64,000 nucleotides of DNA from Roseateles_E sp005503085 (GTDB taxonomy: Bacteria > Pseudomonadota > Gammaproteobacteria > Burkholderiales > Burkholderiaceae_C), in the NCBI RefSeq assembly GCF_028462495.1, contig NZ_JAQOWX010000015.1, positions 1-64,000 on the forward strand, read 5' to 3'. Both the position numbers and the translations under genes were made by a program. Below, piece after piece: positions 8,368-16,788 of the stretch. Position 1 is the first letter of the stretch. The number at the start of each line of letters is the position of its first letter. The notes beneath the pieces are model-generated. The model was given only the letters and a program-made list of their open reading frames with translations, did no database searches and had not been told where the DNA came from.

Positions 8368-11300
8368 ATGGACGCTGGGAATTTGCGCAAGACCGGAGCC
8401 CGTATCGCGGCCCTGCTGCTGGCTGGCCTGCCGCTGGCGGCGCTGGCCGCGCCGGTGGGCAATCTGCGCGAGATCAAGCCGCTGCCGGCCGAGGCCGGCC
8501 AGGGCAGCCGCTGGGAGCTGCAGACCGATGCCCGGGTCAAGCTGCAGATCAGCCTGCTGCGCCCCGACCTGCTGCGCATCTGGGCCGGCAGGGGCCTGAG
8601 CCTAGAGGGCGCTGGTGACCAGGCCGCGCCCATCGTGCTGCCGCAGTCCTATGAGGCTGTGCCCTTCACGCTGGACGAGCGACCCGACCATCTGCTGCTG
8701 AAGACCCACTCGCTGGCGCTGCGCATCTACCGCAAGCCGCTGCGCTTCGAGCTGGACCGGATCGACGGTGCCGGCCCGGCCCAGGCGCTGTGGCGTGAGC
8801 TGCAGCCGCTGGACCTGGCGCCCGAGCGCAGCGTGCAGACGCTGAGCAGCGACGCGGCCGAGCGCTTCTTCGGCGGCGGCCAGCAGAACGGCCGCTACGA
8901 GTTCAAGGGCCGGCAGCTGGAGGTGTCCTATTCCGGCGGCTGGGAGGAGGGCCACCGGCCCAGCCCGGCGCCCTTTCTGATGAGCTCGCGCGGCTGGGGC
9001 ATGTTGCGCAACACCTGGAGCGATGGCAGCTACGACCTGCGGCAGCCCGAGCAGCTGGCGCTTGAGCACAAGGAGGGGCGCTTCGATGCCTATTACTTCG
9101 TCGGCACCAGCCTGCGCGAGGTGCTGGCCCGCTATACCGAGCTGACCGGCCGCGCCCGCCTGCTGCCGCGCTGGGCGCTCGAGTACGGCGACGCCGACTG
9201 CTACAACGACGGCGACAACATCAAGAAGCCAGGCACCGTGCCCAAGGGCTGGAGCGACGGTCCGAGCGGCAAGACGCCCGACGTGATCGAGTCGGTGGCC
9301 AAGAAATACCGCGAGCACGACATGCCCGGCGGCTGGATCCTGCCCAACGACGGCTATGGCTGTGGCTATACCGAGCTGCCCGCAGTGGTGCGGGGCCTGC
9401 GCGAGCAGGGCTTCCGCACCGGGCTGTGGACCGAGAACGGTGTCGACAAGATCGCCTGGGAGGTCGGCCAGGCCGGCAGCCGGGCGCAGAAGCTGGACGT
9501 GGCCTGGACCGGCAAGGGCTACCAGTTCGCGATGGACGCGAACAAATCGGCCTATGACGGCATCCTGAACAACGCCGACGCCCGCCCCTTTCTGTGGACC
9601 GTGATGGGCTGGGCCGGCATCCAGCGCTATGCGGTGACCTGGACCGGCGACCAGAGCGCCAGCTGGGACTACATCCGCTGGCATGTGCCGACCCTGATCG
9701 GCTCCGGCCTGTCCGGCCAGGCCTATGCGACCGGCGATGTGGATGCGATCTTCGGCGGCAGCGCCGAGACCTACACCCGCGACCTGCAGTGGAAGAGCTT
9801 CACGCCGGTGCTGATGGGCATGTCCGGCTGGGCCGCAGCGGCGCGCAAGCATCCCTGGTGGTTCGACGAGCCCTACCGCAGCATCAACCGCCGCTACCTG
9901 AAGCTGAAGCTGCGCCTGACGCCCTATATGTATGGACTCACGCGCGAGGCCGAGCAAAGCGGCGCGCCGCCGGTGCGCGGCCTGATGTGGGACTACGCCC
10001 ATGACCCGCAGGCCCATACCGAGGCGCACAAATACCAGTTCCTGCTCGGCCGCGAACTGCTGGTGGCGCCCGTCTACCGCAGCCAGGCCGCCAGCCAGGG
10101 CTGGCGCCAGGGCATCCATCTGCCGCATCTGCCCGATGGGGGCCGCTGGATCGACTACTGGGACGGCCGCCAGCTGAGCGCCGGCGCGGCCGGCCGCCAG
10201 ATCGACCTGCAGGTGAGCCTGGACAAGCTGCCGGTGTTCGTGCGCGCCGGCGCCATCCTGCCGATGTACCCGGAGATGCTGTACGACGGCCACAAGCCCA
10301 AGGACGAGCTGACCCTGGACCTCTACCCGCATGGCGAGTCGAGCTACGCGCTCTACGAGGACGATGGCGAGACCCGCCAGTACGCTGCAGGAAAGTTCAG
10401 CGAGCAGTTGATCCGCATGGCAGCGCCCGGCGCGGCCGGCGGCGAGCTGCGCGTGGCGATCAGCGCCGTCGTCGGCAGCTATGCCGGCCAGGAGCCGCAG
10501 CGCCGCTACGCGCTGCGCCTGCTGAGCCGCCAGCGGCCGGAGCGCGTCGCGCTGCAGGGTCAGGCCTTGCCCGAGTTGCGTGAGCGTGCCGCCTTCGACG
10601 CGGCCGCTCAGGGCTGGTTCTTTGATCCGGCGGACCGCCTGGGTACGGTGCATGTGAAGACTGCCACGCTGGACATCCGTCAGCCGCTGGACTTTGCGCT
10701 GCGCCTGCCGGCCGCCGCCGCACCCGAGGACGAGTTTCCCGCCGCGCCGGCGGTGGGTCGCGAGCTGCCGGCCGATGCGCTGAGCGTGGTCAACCGCCCG
10801 ACCGAGGAGCCCGGCCATCCGCTGGAGCAGGCCTTCGACGCCCTGCCCGAGACCTGGTTCCGCAGCACCCGCAACCAGGCCCTGAAGCATGGCGCGCATG
10901 AATGGACCCTGGGCTTCGGCGAGCGCCGCCTGATCGACGGCATCGAGATCGCGCCGCGCACCGACCAGCATTGGAAGCATGGCCAGGTGCGCGACTACGA
11001 GGTCTATATGGCCGACAGCAATGGCGACTGGGGCGCGCCCATCCACAAGGGCCGGCTGGCGCTGCAGCAGGAGCCGCAGCAGATTTCCTTTGAGCCCACG
11101 GCCGGCCGCCTGCTGCGCTTTCGCGTGCTGAGCACCCACAACCCGGATGGCCAGGCGCCGGCCGACAAGGCGGCGCAGGGCACGGCCCGCGCGCTGGACG
11201 CCAGCCTGCCGGCCGAGGTCGGGCCCGTCACTCTGTCGCGCTTCCGCGTGCTGGAGCATCGCAGCGCCGAGCGCCCGGAGCTGCTGCGCTATCTGTCGGA

Positions 11301-11721
11301 CCTCGCCGCCGTGCCCCGCAGCGTGGCGCGCGACCAGGCGCCGGGCGCCCAGGCCCCGATGCGCATGAACGGCCTGCTGTTCCGCAAGGGCCTGGGCGTC
11401 GGCGCGAGCAGCCGCATCGAGCTGGCGCTGGAGGGCGACTGGCGCCTGCTGCGCGCCGACCTGGGCGTCGACGACAGCTGCCGCGCCCATGGCGGGCTGC
11501 AGTTCCAGGTCTGGGGTGATGGCCGCCTGCTGTATGACAGCGGGCTGGTCAAGGCACCGGGCGTGGTCAAGCCCGAGATCGATGTGCGCGGCCTGCGCCG
11601 GCTGAGCCTGCGCACCCTGGGCGCCATCGGTGCCAGACCCGCCGCCGTCTGCGGCAACTGGGCCAATGCCGCCCTGCTGGGCATGGAGGGGGACAGCGCC
11701 GCCTTCTCGAACACACCCTAG
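8368..11721 (+). CDS. Secreted GH31 glycosidase with CBM32-like and NPCBM-like modules, probable alpha-GalNAcase
   Basis: A 1117-residue exported enzyme with a signal peptide ending near AALAA (about residue 28) and an AGAGGA ribosome site. Residues 40-260 form the GH31 N-terminal beta domain. The catalytic barrel runs from about 265 (LLPRWALEYGDADCYNDG) to 590. KLDVAWTGKGYQFA supplies a candidate nucleophile Asp377, and TWTGDQSASWDYIRWHVPT a candidate acid/base Asp428. A DUF5110-like beta region follows (about 620-780), then a discoidin/CBM32-like domain (about 795-930) and an NPCBM-like domain (about 975-1110, ending VCGNWANAALLG). The KLDVAW plus WTGDQS pattern resembles GH31 subfamily 18, which includes characterised alpha-N-acetylgalactosaminidases, and the neighbours agree. 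The exact specificity is inferred. Confidence 0.85.
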   Translation: MDAGNLRKTGARIAALLLAGLPLAALAAPVGNLREIKPLPAEAGQGSRWELQTDARVKLQISLLRPDLLRIWAGRGLSLEGAGDQAAPIVLPQSYEAVPFTLDERPDHLLLKTHSLALRIYRKPLRFELDRIDGAGPAQALWRELQPLDLAPERSVQTLSSDAAERFFGGGQQNGRYEFKGRQLEVSYSGGWEEGHRPSPAPFLMSSRGWGMLRNTWSDGSYDLRQPEQLALEHKEGRFDAYYFVGTSLREVLARYTELTGRARLLPRWALEYGDADCYNDGDNIKKPGTVPKGWSDGPSGKTPDVIESVAKKYREHDMPGGWILPNDGYGCGYTELPAVVRGLREQGFRTGLWTENGVDKIAWEVGQAGSRAQKLDVAWTGKGYQFAMDANKSAYDGILNNADARPFLWTVMGWAGIQRYAVTWTGDQSASWDYIRWHVPTLIGSGLSGQAYATGDVDAIFGGSAETYTRDLQWKSFTPVLMGMSGWAAAARKHPWWFDEPYRSINRRYLKLKLRLTPYMYGLTREAEQSGAPPVRGLMWDYAHDPQAHTEAHKYQFLLGRELLVAPVYRSQAASQGWRQGIHLPHLPDGGRWIDYWDGRQLSAGAAGRQIDLQVSLDKLPVFVRAGAILPMYPEMLYDGHKPKDELTLDLYPHGESSYALYEDDGETRQYAAGKFSEQLIRMAAPGAAGGELRVAISAVVGSYAGQEPQRRYALRLLSRQRPERVALQGQALPELRERAAFDAAAQGWFFDPADRLGTVHVKTATLDIRQPLDFALRLPAAAAPEDEFPAAPAVGRELPADALSVVNRPTEEPGHPLEQAFDALPETWFRSTRNQALKHGAHEWTLGFGERRLIDGIEIAPRTDQHWKHGQVRDYEVYMADSNGDWGAPIHKGRLALQQEPQQISFEPTAGRLLRFRVLSTHNPDGQAPADKAAQGTARALDASLPAEVGPVTLSRFRVLEHRSAERPELLRYLSDLAAVPRSVARDQAPGAQAPMRMNGLLFRKGLGVGASSRIELALEGDWRLLRADLGVDDSCRAHGGLQFQVWGDGRLLYDSGLVKAPGVVKPEIDVRGLRRLSLRTLGAIGARPAAVCGNWANAALLGMEGDSAAFSNTP

Positions 11722-11858
11722 CCCACCTTCACCCCCGCACTGCTTCACCGACCGCACGCCGCCGGGCGTGCCGGCGGAGCGCTGCCCGCCTGCCCCCGTC
11801 ATCAGATCGCAAGGCCGAGACAAGCCAAGCAAGCTCCAACCGATAAGGAAACACGACG

Positions 11859-14831
11859 ATGCTGAACCGAAACCAGACCCTCCGCCCCCATGCCCGGGCC
11901 CGCGCCATCGCCACCCTGTTGTGCGCCGGGCCCTTGATGGCGGTCGCCCAGACCGAGGCCAGGACCGAACCGGCGCAGATCGAACGCGTGGAGGTGACCG
12001 GCTCCAGCATCCGCCGCGTCAATGCCGAGACCGCCTCGCCGGTGCAGGTAATCAGCGCCAAGCAGATCGAGAACATGGGCGCGCGCACCCTGCTGCAGGT
12101 ACTGGACAATCTGCCGGCGGCCCGCCCGGGGCAGCAGGACTTCCGCTCGATGTTCACCGGCTCGGACGGCGCCTCGCAGGCCAATCTGCGCGGCCTGGGC
12201 GCGCATGGCACGCTGGTGCTGCTGAACGGCCGCCGCCTGTCCTTCTACGGCGCGCCCGAAGGCTTCCAGCGCCAGTTCGTCAATATCGATTCGATCCCTG
12301 CCGCCGCGATCGAGCGCATGGAGGTGCTGACCGACGGGGCCTCGGCGATCTACGGCTCCGATGCGGTGGCCGGCGTGATCAATGTGATCACCAAGAAGAG
12401 CTTCCAGGGCCTGCAGCTGAGCGCCAGCACCGACTGGTCGGACCAAGTCAGCAGTTTCGGCGAGAAGCAGGCTAGCCTGCTCTATGGCTTCGGCGACCTG
12501 GACCGCGACCGCTTCAGCCTCTACGGCTCGCTGAACGTCTACAAGCGCGACCGCATCGCGCTGGCCGACACCTATGACAAGCGCCCCGATCACTTCTATG
12601 TGAACCGCCCCACCTTTCTCTCGGACTTCCGCATCGGCAGCGGCAGCGAGCCGGGTGTCGTCAACCCCGGCACCTTTTTCGCCTTCGACCCGACCAAGGG
12701 CAATGCGCGCTCGCAGGAACCGGCGCCGGGCTGCAAGAACACCTTGCAGCAGGCCGCTGGCCAGCGCTGTATCTGGAACTCGCTACCCAACGCGCTCGAC
12801 ACCGGCCCCACGTCCGAGCGTGCGACGCTCTACCTGAACGGCCGCGCCAAGTTCAGCGACACCTTGGAGGGCTTCAGCGAGCTGGCCTACACCCGTATCG
12901 AGCTGCAGGGCCGCAACGGCCCGGCCGCCCTGAACAGTGGCAGCACCACCAGCTGGTACTCGCGCAACACCGGCACCACGCTGAACACCTTCACCCAGCC
13001 CTTTCTGGGCCCCAACAACATCTACAACAAGGCCAGCCCCGAGCTGCGCGCCAAGATGGGTGGCGTGGTGGGTCTGAACTACCTGTTGCCGGACGCGATC
13101 GGCCATTTCGGCCAGCGCAATACCGACAACAGCTACCGCTGGCTGGCAGGCTTGCGCGGCGCCATCGGCAGCTGGGACTTCGAGACCGCGTTGGCGGTGG
13201 CGGGCAGCGAGTCGACCCTGTACCAGACCGTCAATGTCAACCGCAAGGGTTTCGAGAAGGCCTTCGGCCCCTTCACCACCGACGCCGCCGGCCGCCTGCT
13301 GATGGCCGACAAGCCGGCCTATGAGTTCGGTGTGATCAGCGAGAAGAATGCCGCGCTGCTGCGCGAGGCCTACCCGACCTTCGACATCCAGTCCAGCACC
13401 CGGTTGATCACCTATGACGCCAAGGTCGAGGGTACGGTCTACACGCTGCCGGCCGGCGAGGTGCGCACCGCCTTCGGCATCAACCTGATGCGCGAGAGCT
13501 TCAAGACTCCCGGCAACACCGACGCAGCCAATGGCCTGATCACCCAGCAGGGTGGCTCCTGGTTCGATGGCGAGCGCACCGTCGGCGCGCTGTTCGGCGA
13601 GGCCATCGTGCCGCTGGCCAAGGACCTGGAGCTCAATGCCGCGCTGCGCCTGGACAAGTACCCGAACTTCGACGCCAACCTGGCGCCCAAGCTTGGACTG
13701 AAGTACAAGCCCATGCCAGAGTTGCTGCTGCGCGGCACCTATTCCGAGGGCTTCCGCGCGCCCGGCCTGGCCGAGTCCGGCAATGGCGGCGTCTATGCCC
13801 AGCACGGCGGCCTGCGCGACAAGGTGCGCTGCGACCAGACCAATGCGATCGCCAACCTGCTGCTGAAGTCGGTCAGCGCCACCGACAAGGAGCTGGGCAA
13901 GCAGCTCTTGAACTCCAACTGCAGCACCACGATCGGCGGCCTGACCCCGCCCAACAAGGCCCTCAAGCCCGAGAAGGCCAAGATCGCGACCTTGGGAATG
14001 GTGCTGCAGCCGACCAAGGATCTGGACGTTTCGTTGGACTATTGGTTTGTCTACCGCCGCGACGAGATCCAGCGCGGTGACTTCAATATGCTGTACGACG
14101 CCATGGTCGAGCAGTACGGGCCCGCGCTCGTTGGCGCGCCCGGCGCGACCCGTGTGCCGATCTCCGATGCCGACCGCGGCAATGCCGCCGCCGCCGCCGC
14201 GATGTGCCAGAACCCGGCCAATGCCGCCGCCTGCGCCGCCGGCCTGCCCGGCTACACGGTGGGCAATCTGGCCGGCCTGGTGAACAGCTATAGCAACCGC
14301 GGTCGCACCCTGATCGACGGCTTCGACATCGATGCGCGGGGCCGCGTCGCGCTGGGCGACTACGGCCGTCTGAACCTGGGCGCGGCCGCTACCATCGCGC
14401 GGCGCAACAAGGCTGACTACAGCGGTACCGGCTTCGAATACGAGTACGTCGGCTACTACAACAACCCGCGCCTGCGCGCCACCCTGAGCGCCGACTGGGC
14501 CTACCAGAACTACAACGCCGGCCTGTTCCTGAACTACAGCGGCAGCAGCAAATGGGCCTATGACAACACCGACAAGGACAACGCGCCCGGCACCTGCAAG
14601 GGCGCCCACCTGACTCTGCCTGAGAAGCTGTGCAAGGGTCAGCCCGCCCACTACACGGTCAATCTGAGCCTGGGCTGGAGCCCGGTGAAGGACATGCGCC
14701 TGGGCCTGACGGTCAAGAACCTGTTCGACCGCAAGCCCTACTACGACCCCTATGGCTGGGAGGGCTACAACCACGGCCTGAACCTGTTCGGCCGGGTCTA
14801 CAGCCTGTCGGCCAGCTACAAGTTCAACTGA
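11859..14831 (+). CDS. TonB-dependent outer-membrane receptor for the GalNAc glycan
   Basis: A 990-residue outer-membrane protein. It has a signal peptide ending near MAVAQ, a TonB-box/plug entry IERVEVTGSSIRR, and a plug with LLQVLDNLPA, ANLRGLGAHGTLVLLNGRR, IPAAAIERMEVLTDGASAIYG and GVINVITKKS. A long beta-barrel ends in SLSASYKFN. It should import oligosaccharides or GalNAc across the outer membrane using TonB energy, the function proposed for OmpAga-type receptors. The ATG at 11859 has AAGGAA upstream, and the gene lies 137 bp after the GH31 gene. The substrate is inferred from context. Confidence 0.92.
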   Translation: MLNRNQTLRPHARARAIATLLCAGPLMAVAQTEARTEPAQIERVEVTGSSIRRVNAETASPVQVISAKQIENMGARTLLQVLDNLPAARPGQQDFRSMFTGSDGASQANLRGLGAHGTLVLLNGRRLSFYGAPEGFQRQFVNIDSIPAAAIERMEVLTDGASAIYGSDAVAGVINVITKKSFQGLQLSASTDWSDQVSSFGEKQASLLYGFGDLDRDRFSLYGSLNVYKRDRIALADTYDKRPDHFYVNRPTFLSDFRIGSGSEPGVVNPGTFFAFDPTKGNARSQEPAPGCKNTLQQAAGQRCIWNSLPNALDTGPTSERATLYLNGRAKFSDTLEGFSELAYTRIELQGRNGPAALNSGSTTSWYSRNTGTTLNTFTQPFLGPNNIYNKASPELRAKMGGVVGLNYLLPDAIGHFGQRNTDNSYRWLAGLRGAIGSWDFETALAVAGSESTLYQTVNVNRKGFEKAFGPFTTDAAGRLLMADKPAYEFGVISEKNAALLREAYPTFDIQSSTRLITYDAKVEGTVYTLPAGEVRTAFGINLMRESFKTPGNTDAANGLITQQGGSWFDGERTVGALFGEAIVPLAKDLELNAALRLDKYPNFDANLAPKLGLKYKPMPELLLRGTYSEGFRAPGLAESGNGGVYAQHGGLRDKVRCDQTNAIANLLLKSVSATDKELGKQLLNSNCSTTIGGLTPPNKALKPEKAKIATLGMVLQPTKDLDVSLDYWFVYRRDEIQRGDFNMLYDAMVEQYGPALVGAPGATRVPISDADRGNAAAAAAMCQNPANAAACAAGLPGYTVGNLAGLVNSYSNRGRTLIDGFDIDARGRVALGDYGRLNLGAAATIARRNKADYSGTGFEYEYVGYYNNPRLRATLSADWAYQNYNAGLFLNYSGSSKWAYDNTDKDNAPGTCKGAHLTLPEKLCKGQPAHYTVNLSLGWSPVKDMRLGLTVKNLFDRKPYYDPYGWEGYNHGLNLFGRVYSLSASYKFN

Positions 14832-14845
14832 CGCGAGGGACAGCC

Positions 14846-16201
14846 ATGATCACCAGACTCCCTGCCATGACCGCGCTGCTGGCGACGGCCGCCCTGCTCG
14901 CCGCCTGCGGCGGCGGTGCCGAAGCGGAACCGATGTCGCTGGCCCAGGCCGCCGGCCCGAGCTCGCGGACGCTCGCGGCCGCCAAGGGCGACACCGCGAC
15001 AAGCCCGAAGCTGCAGCCGGCCCGTGTCGAGCTGGCCGGCAATGCCTTCATCACGAAGGCTGCCGCCGACGCTCCCGAGTGGATCTCCTACGACGAGGGA
15101 CTGAAGGACTGGAGCGATCCGCGCACGGTCATCAGCAGCTATGTGCGGGTGGCCCAGCCGGGCCGCTTCAATATCGCGCTGAAAGGCCTGGTGCCGGCCG
15201 GTGGCATCAGCACCGTCAAGGTCACGGCGCTCGGCAAGAGCTTCACGCTGCGCATGACGCCGACCTCGGCCGTGGCGACCGGGCTGGCCGTGATCGACGT
15301 GCCGAACGCCGGCTACCTGAAGATCGATCTGCAAGGTCTCACGCGCAGCGGCCCCGAGTTCGCGCAGCTGCAGGCCATCGAGCTCAGCGGTACGGCGGCC
15401 AGCGGCCTGCAGTATGCCAACCAGGCGGCCGACTCCGGCTACTACTGGTCGCGTCGCGGCCCCTCGGTCCATATGAGCTACACGGCGCCGGCCAATGTCG
15501 AGTACTTCTACAACGAGCTGACGATTCCGGTCGGCGAGGACAGTGTCGGCTCCTTCTTCATGGCCAACGGCTTCGGTGAAGGCTATATGGGCATCCAGGT
15601 CAAGGAGCGCGAGCGCTGGGTGCTGTTCTCGGTCTGGGATCCGGCCGTCGGCAAGACGACGCTGGTCAAGAAGGGCCCCGAGGTTGTCACCAATGACTTT
15701 GGCGGCGAGGGCACGGGCGGCCAGAGCCGGCTGACCTACGACTGGCGTGCCGGCACGACCTACCCCTTCATCACCCGCGTGCGACCCGACGGCCAGGGCG
15801 GCAGCCTCTACTCGGCCTGGTTCTATGCCGTCGAGGAGCAGCGCTGGCGTTTCATCGCGACCTGGCTGCGGCCGAACACCCATACCTGGCTGGTGCGTCC
15901 GCATTCCTTCCTCGAGAACTTCATCGATACCAAGGGCTATCAGGGCCGCAAGCTGCTGATGGGCCAGCAGTGGGCGGTGAACAATGCCGGCGTCTGGACC
16001 GAGCTCAATCGCGGCCGCTTCACCGTCGATGCGACCGGCGCGGCCAGGCAGCGGCTCGACTTTGCCGGCGGTCTCGATGCCAGCGGCCGCTTCTATCTGC
16101 GCAACGGCGGTTTCTTCGACGAGACCGTGGCCGCCAACCAAAACTTCATACGCCCGCTGACCGGCCAACAGCCGGCGGTGGACCTCAACACCCTGCCATG
16201 A
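14846..16201 (+). CDS. DUF3472-type lipoprotein of the GalNAc locus
   Basis: A 451-residue predicted lipoprotein with lipobox LLAAC at about residues 17-21, then a low-complexity linker. Residues about 60-190 fit the beta-sandwich type called DUF5077 (AGNAFITKA, ISSYVRVAQPGRFNIALKG). Residues about 200-450 fit DUF3472 (YYWSRRGPSVHMSY, FYNELTIP, FFMANGFGEGYMGIQV, SVWDPAVG, and FGGEGTGGQS). No catalytic function is established for this family as far as I know. In this locus it could be a surface glycan-binding protein or an accessory hydrolase. The ATG at 14846 is the first that provides a lipoprotein signal and has GAGGGA upstream. Its stop overlaps the next start (ATGA). Confidence 0.8.
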   Translation: MITRLPAMTALLATAALLAACGGGAEAEPMSLAQAAGPSSRTLAAAKGDTATSPKLQPARVELAGNAFITKAAADAPEWISYDEGLKDWSDPRTVISSYVRVAQPGRFNIALKGLVPAGGISTVKVTALGKSFTLRMTPTSAVATGLAVIDVPNAGYLKIDLQGLTRSGPEFAQLQAIELSGTAASGLQYANQAADSGYYWSRRGPSVHMSYTAPANVEYFYNELTIPVGEDSVGSFFMANGFGEGYMGIQVKERERWVLFSVWDPAVGKTTLVKKGPEVVTNDFGGEGTGGQSRLTYDWRAGTTYPFITRVRPDGQGGSLYSAWFYAVEEQRWRFIATWLRPNTHTWLVRPHSFLENFIDTKGYQGRKLLMGQQWAVNNAGVWTELNRGRFTVDATGAARQRLDFAGGLDASGRFYLRNGGFFDETVAANQNFIRPLTGQQPAVDLNTLP

Positions 16202-16788
16202 GAACAGCCATGCCCCGTTTCCTGTTGAAGTCCCTGGCCGCGGTCCTGTGCCTGGGCCTCGGTGCCGGCGCCCATGCCGCGACACGCGATATTCCCCTCA
16301 GCAGCATCGCCAGCAGCGGTCTGCTCGGCGCGGCTGGCAATACCGTGCTGAGCTTCCAGCTCGGCGCCGGCGCCCATGTGACCGCAATGCGCTGGGAACT
16401 CGACATCGAGGCCTTTGCGCCGAGCTGGCTGTCCGAGCTCCGCCTTGCTGTCAGCGGCAGCGATATCACCACCGGCGGCCTGCTGTTCGCGCCGGGCGAG
16501 GGCCGCGACGCCGCCGGCACGCTGCGGGCCGCGGGTGAGCTCGACCTGCTGGAGTCAGGGCTCGACTTCCATCTCGGCACCGACGGCATCCTGCGCCTCG
16601 AGTTTCACGAGGCTGCAGGCGATGGCCTGCAGCCCGATGGCATCTGGCGCTCGGGCCGCCTGAGCTTTGACAGCGCCGCCGCGCCGGTACCCGAGCCGGC
16701 CAGCCTAACGATGATGGTGGCCGGCGGCCTCCTGATCGCTGCAGCCCGGCGCCGCCGCCTGCGCCACACTCCCACCTCGAACCCATGA
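16198..16788 (+). CDS. PEP-CTERM sorting-domain protein
   Basis: A 196-residue exported protein with an N-terminal signal peptide (hydrophobic stretch ending AGAHAA) and a canonical PEP-CTERM tail: VPEPASL, a hydrophobic helix (MMVAGGLLIAAA) and a terminal RRRR cluster. PEP-CTERM proteins are processed by exosortase and are often tied to exopolysaccharide. The middle (about 30-165) is beta-rich and resembles no enzyme I recognise. The ATG at 16198 overlaps the preceding stop as ATGA, and its own stop overlaps the GH109 start as ATGA, so it is an integral part of the operon. A role in holding or presenting glycan at the surface is a guess. Confidence 0.85.
   Translation: MRTAMPRFLLKSLAAVLCLGLGAGAHAATRDIPLSSIASSGLLGAAGNTVLSFQLGAGAHVTAMRWELDIEAFAPSWLSELRLAVSGSDITTGGLLFAPGEGRDAAGTLRAAGELDLLESGLDFHLGTDGILRLEFHEAAGDGLQPDGIWRSGRLSFDSAAAPVPEPASLTMMVAGGLLIAAARRRRLRHTPTSNP

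Noticed and set aside
8602..11832. 1076-residue minus-strand open frame opposite the GH31 gene
   Set aside because: It is antisense to a gene with clear domains, has low-complexity Gln/Ala/Arg composition and no recognisable motif. Long antisense frames are common in high-GC DNA.
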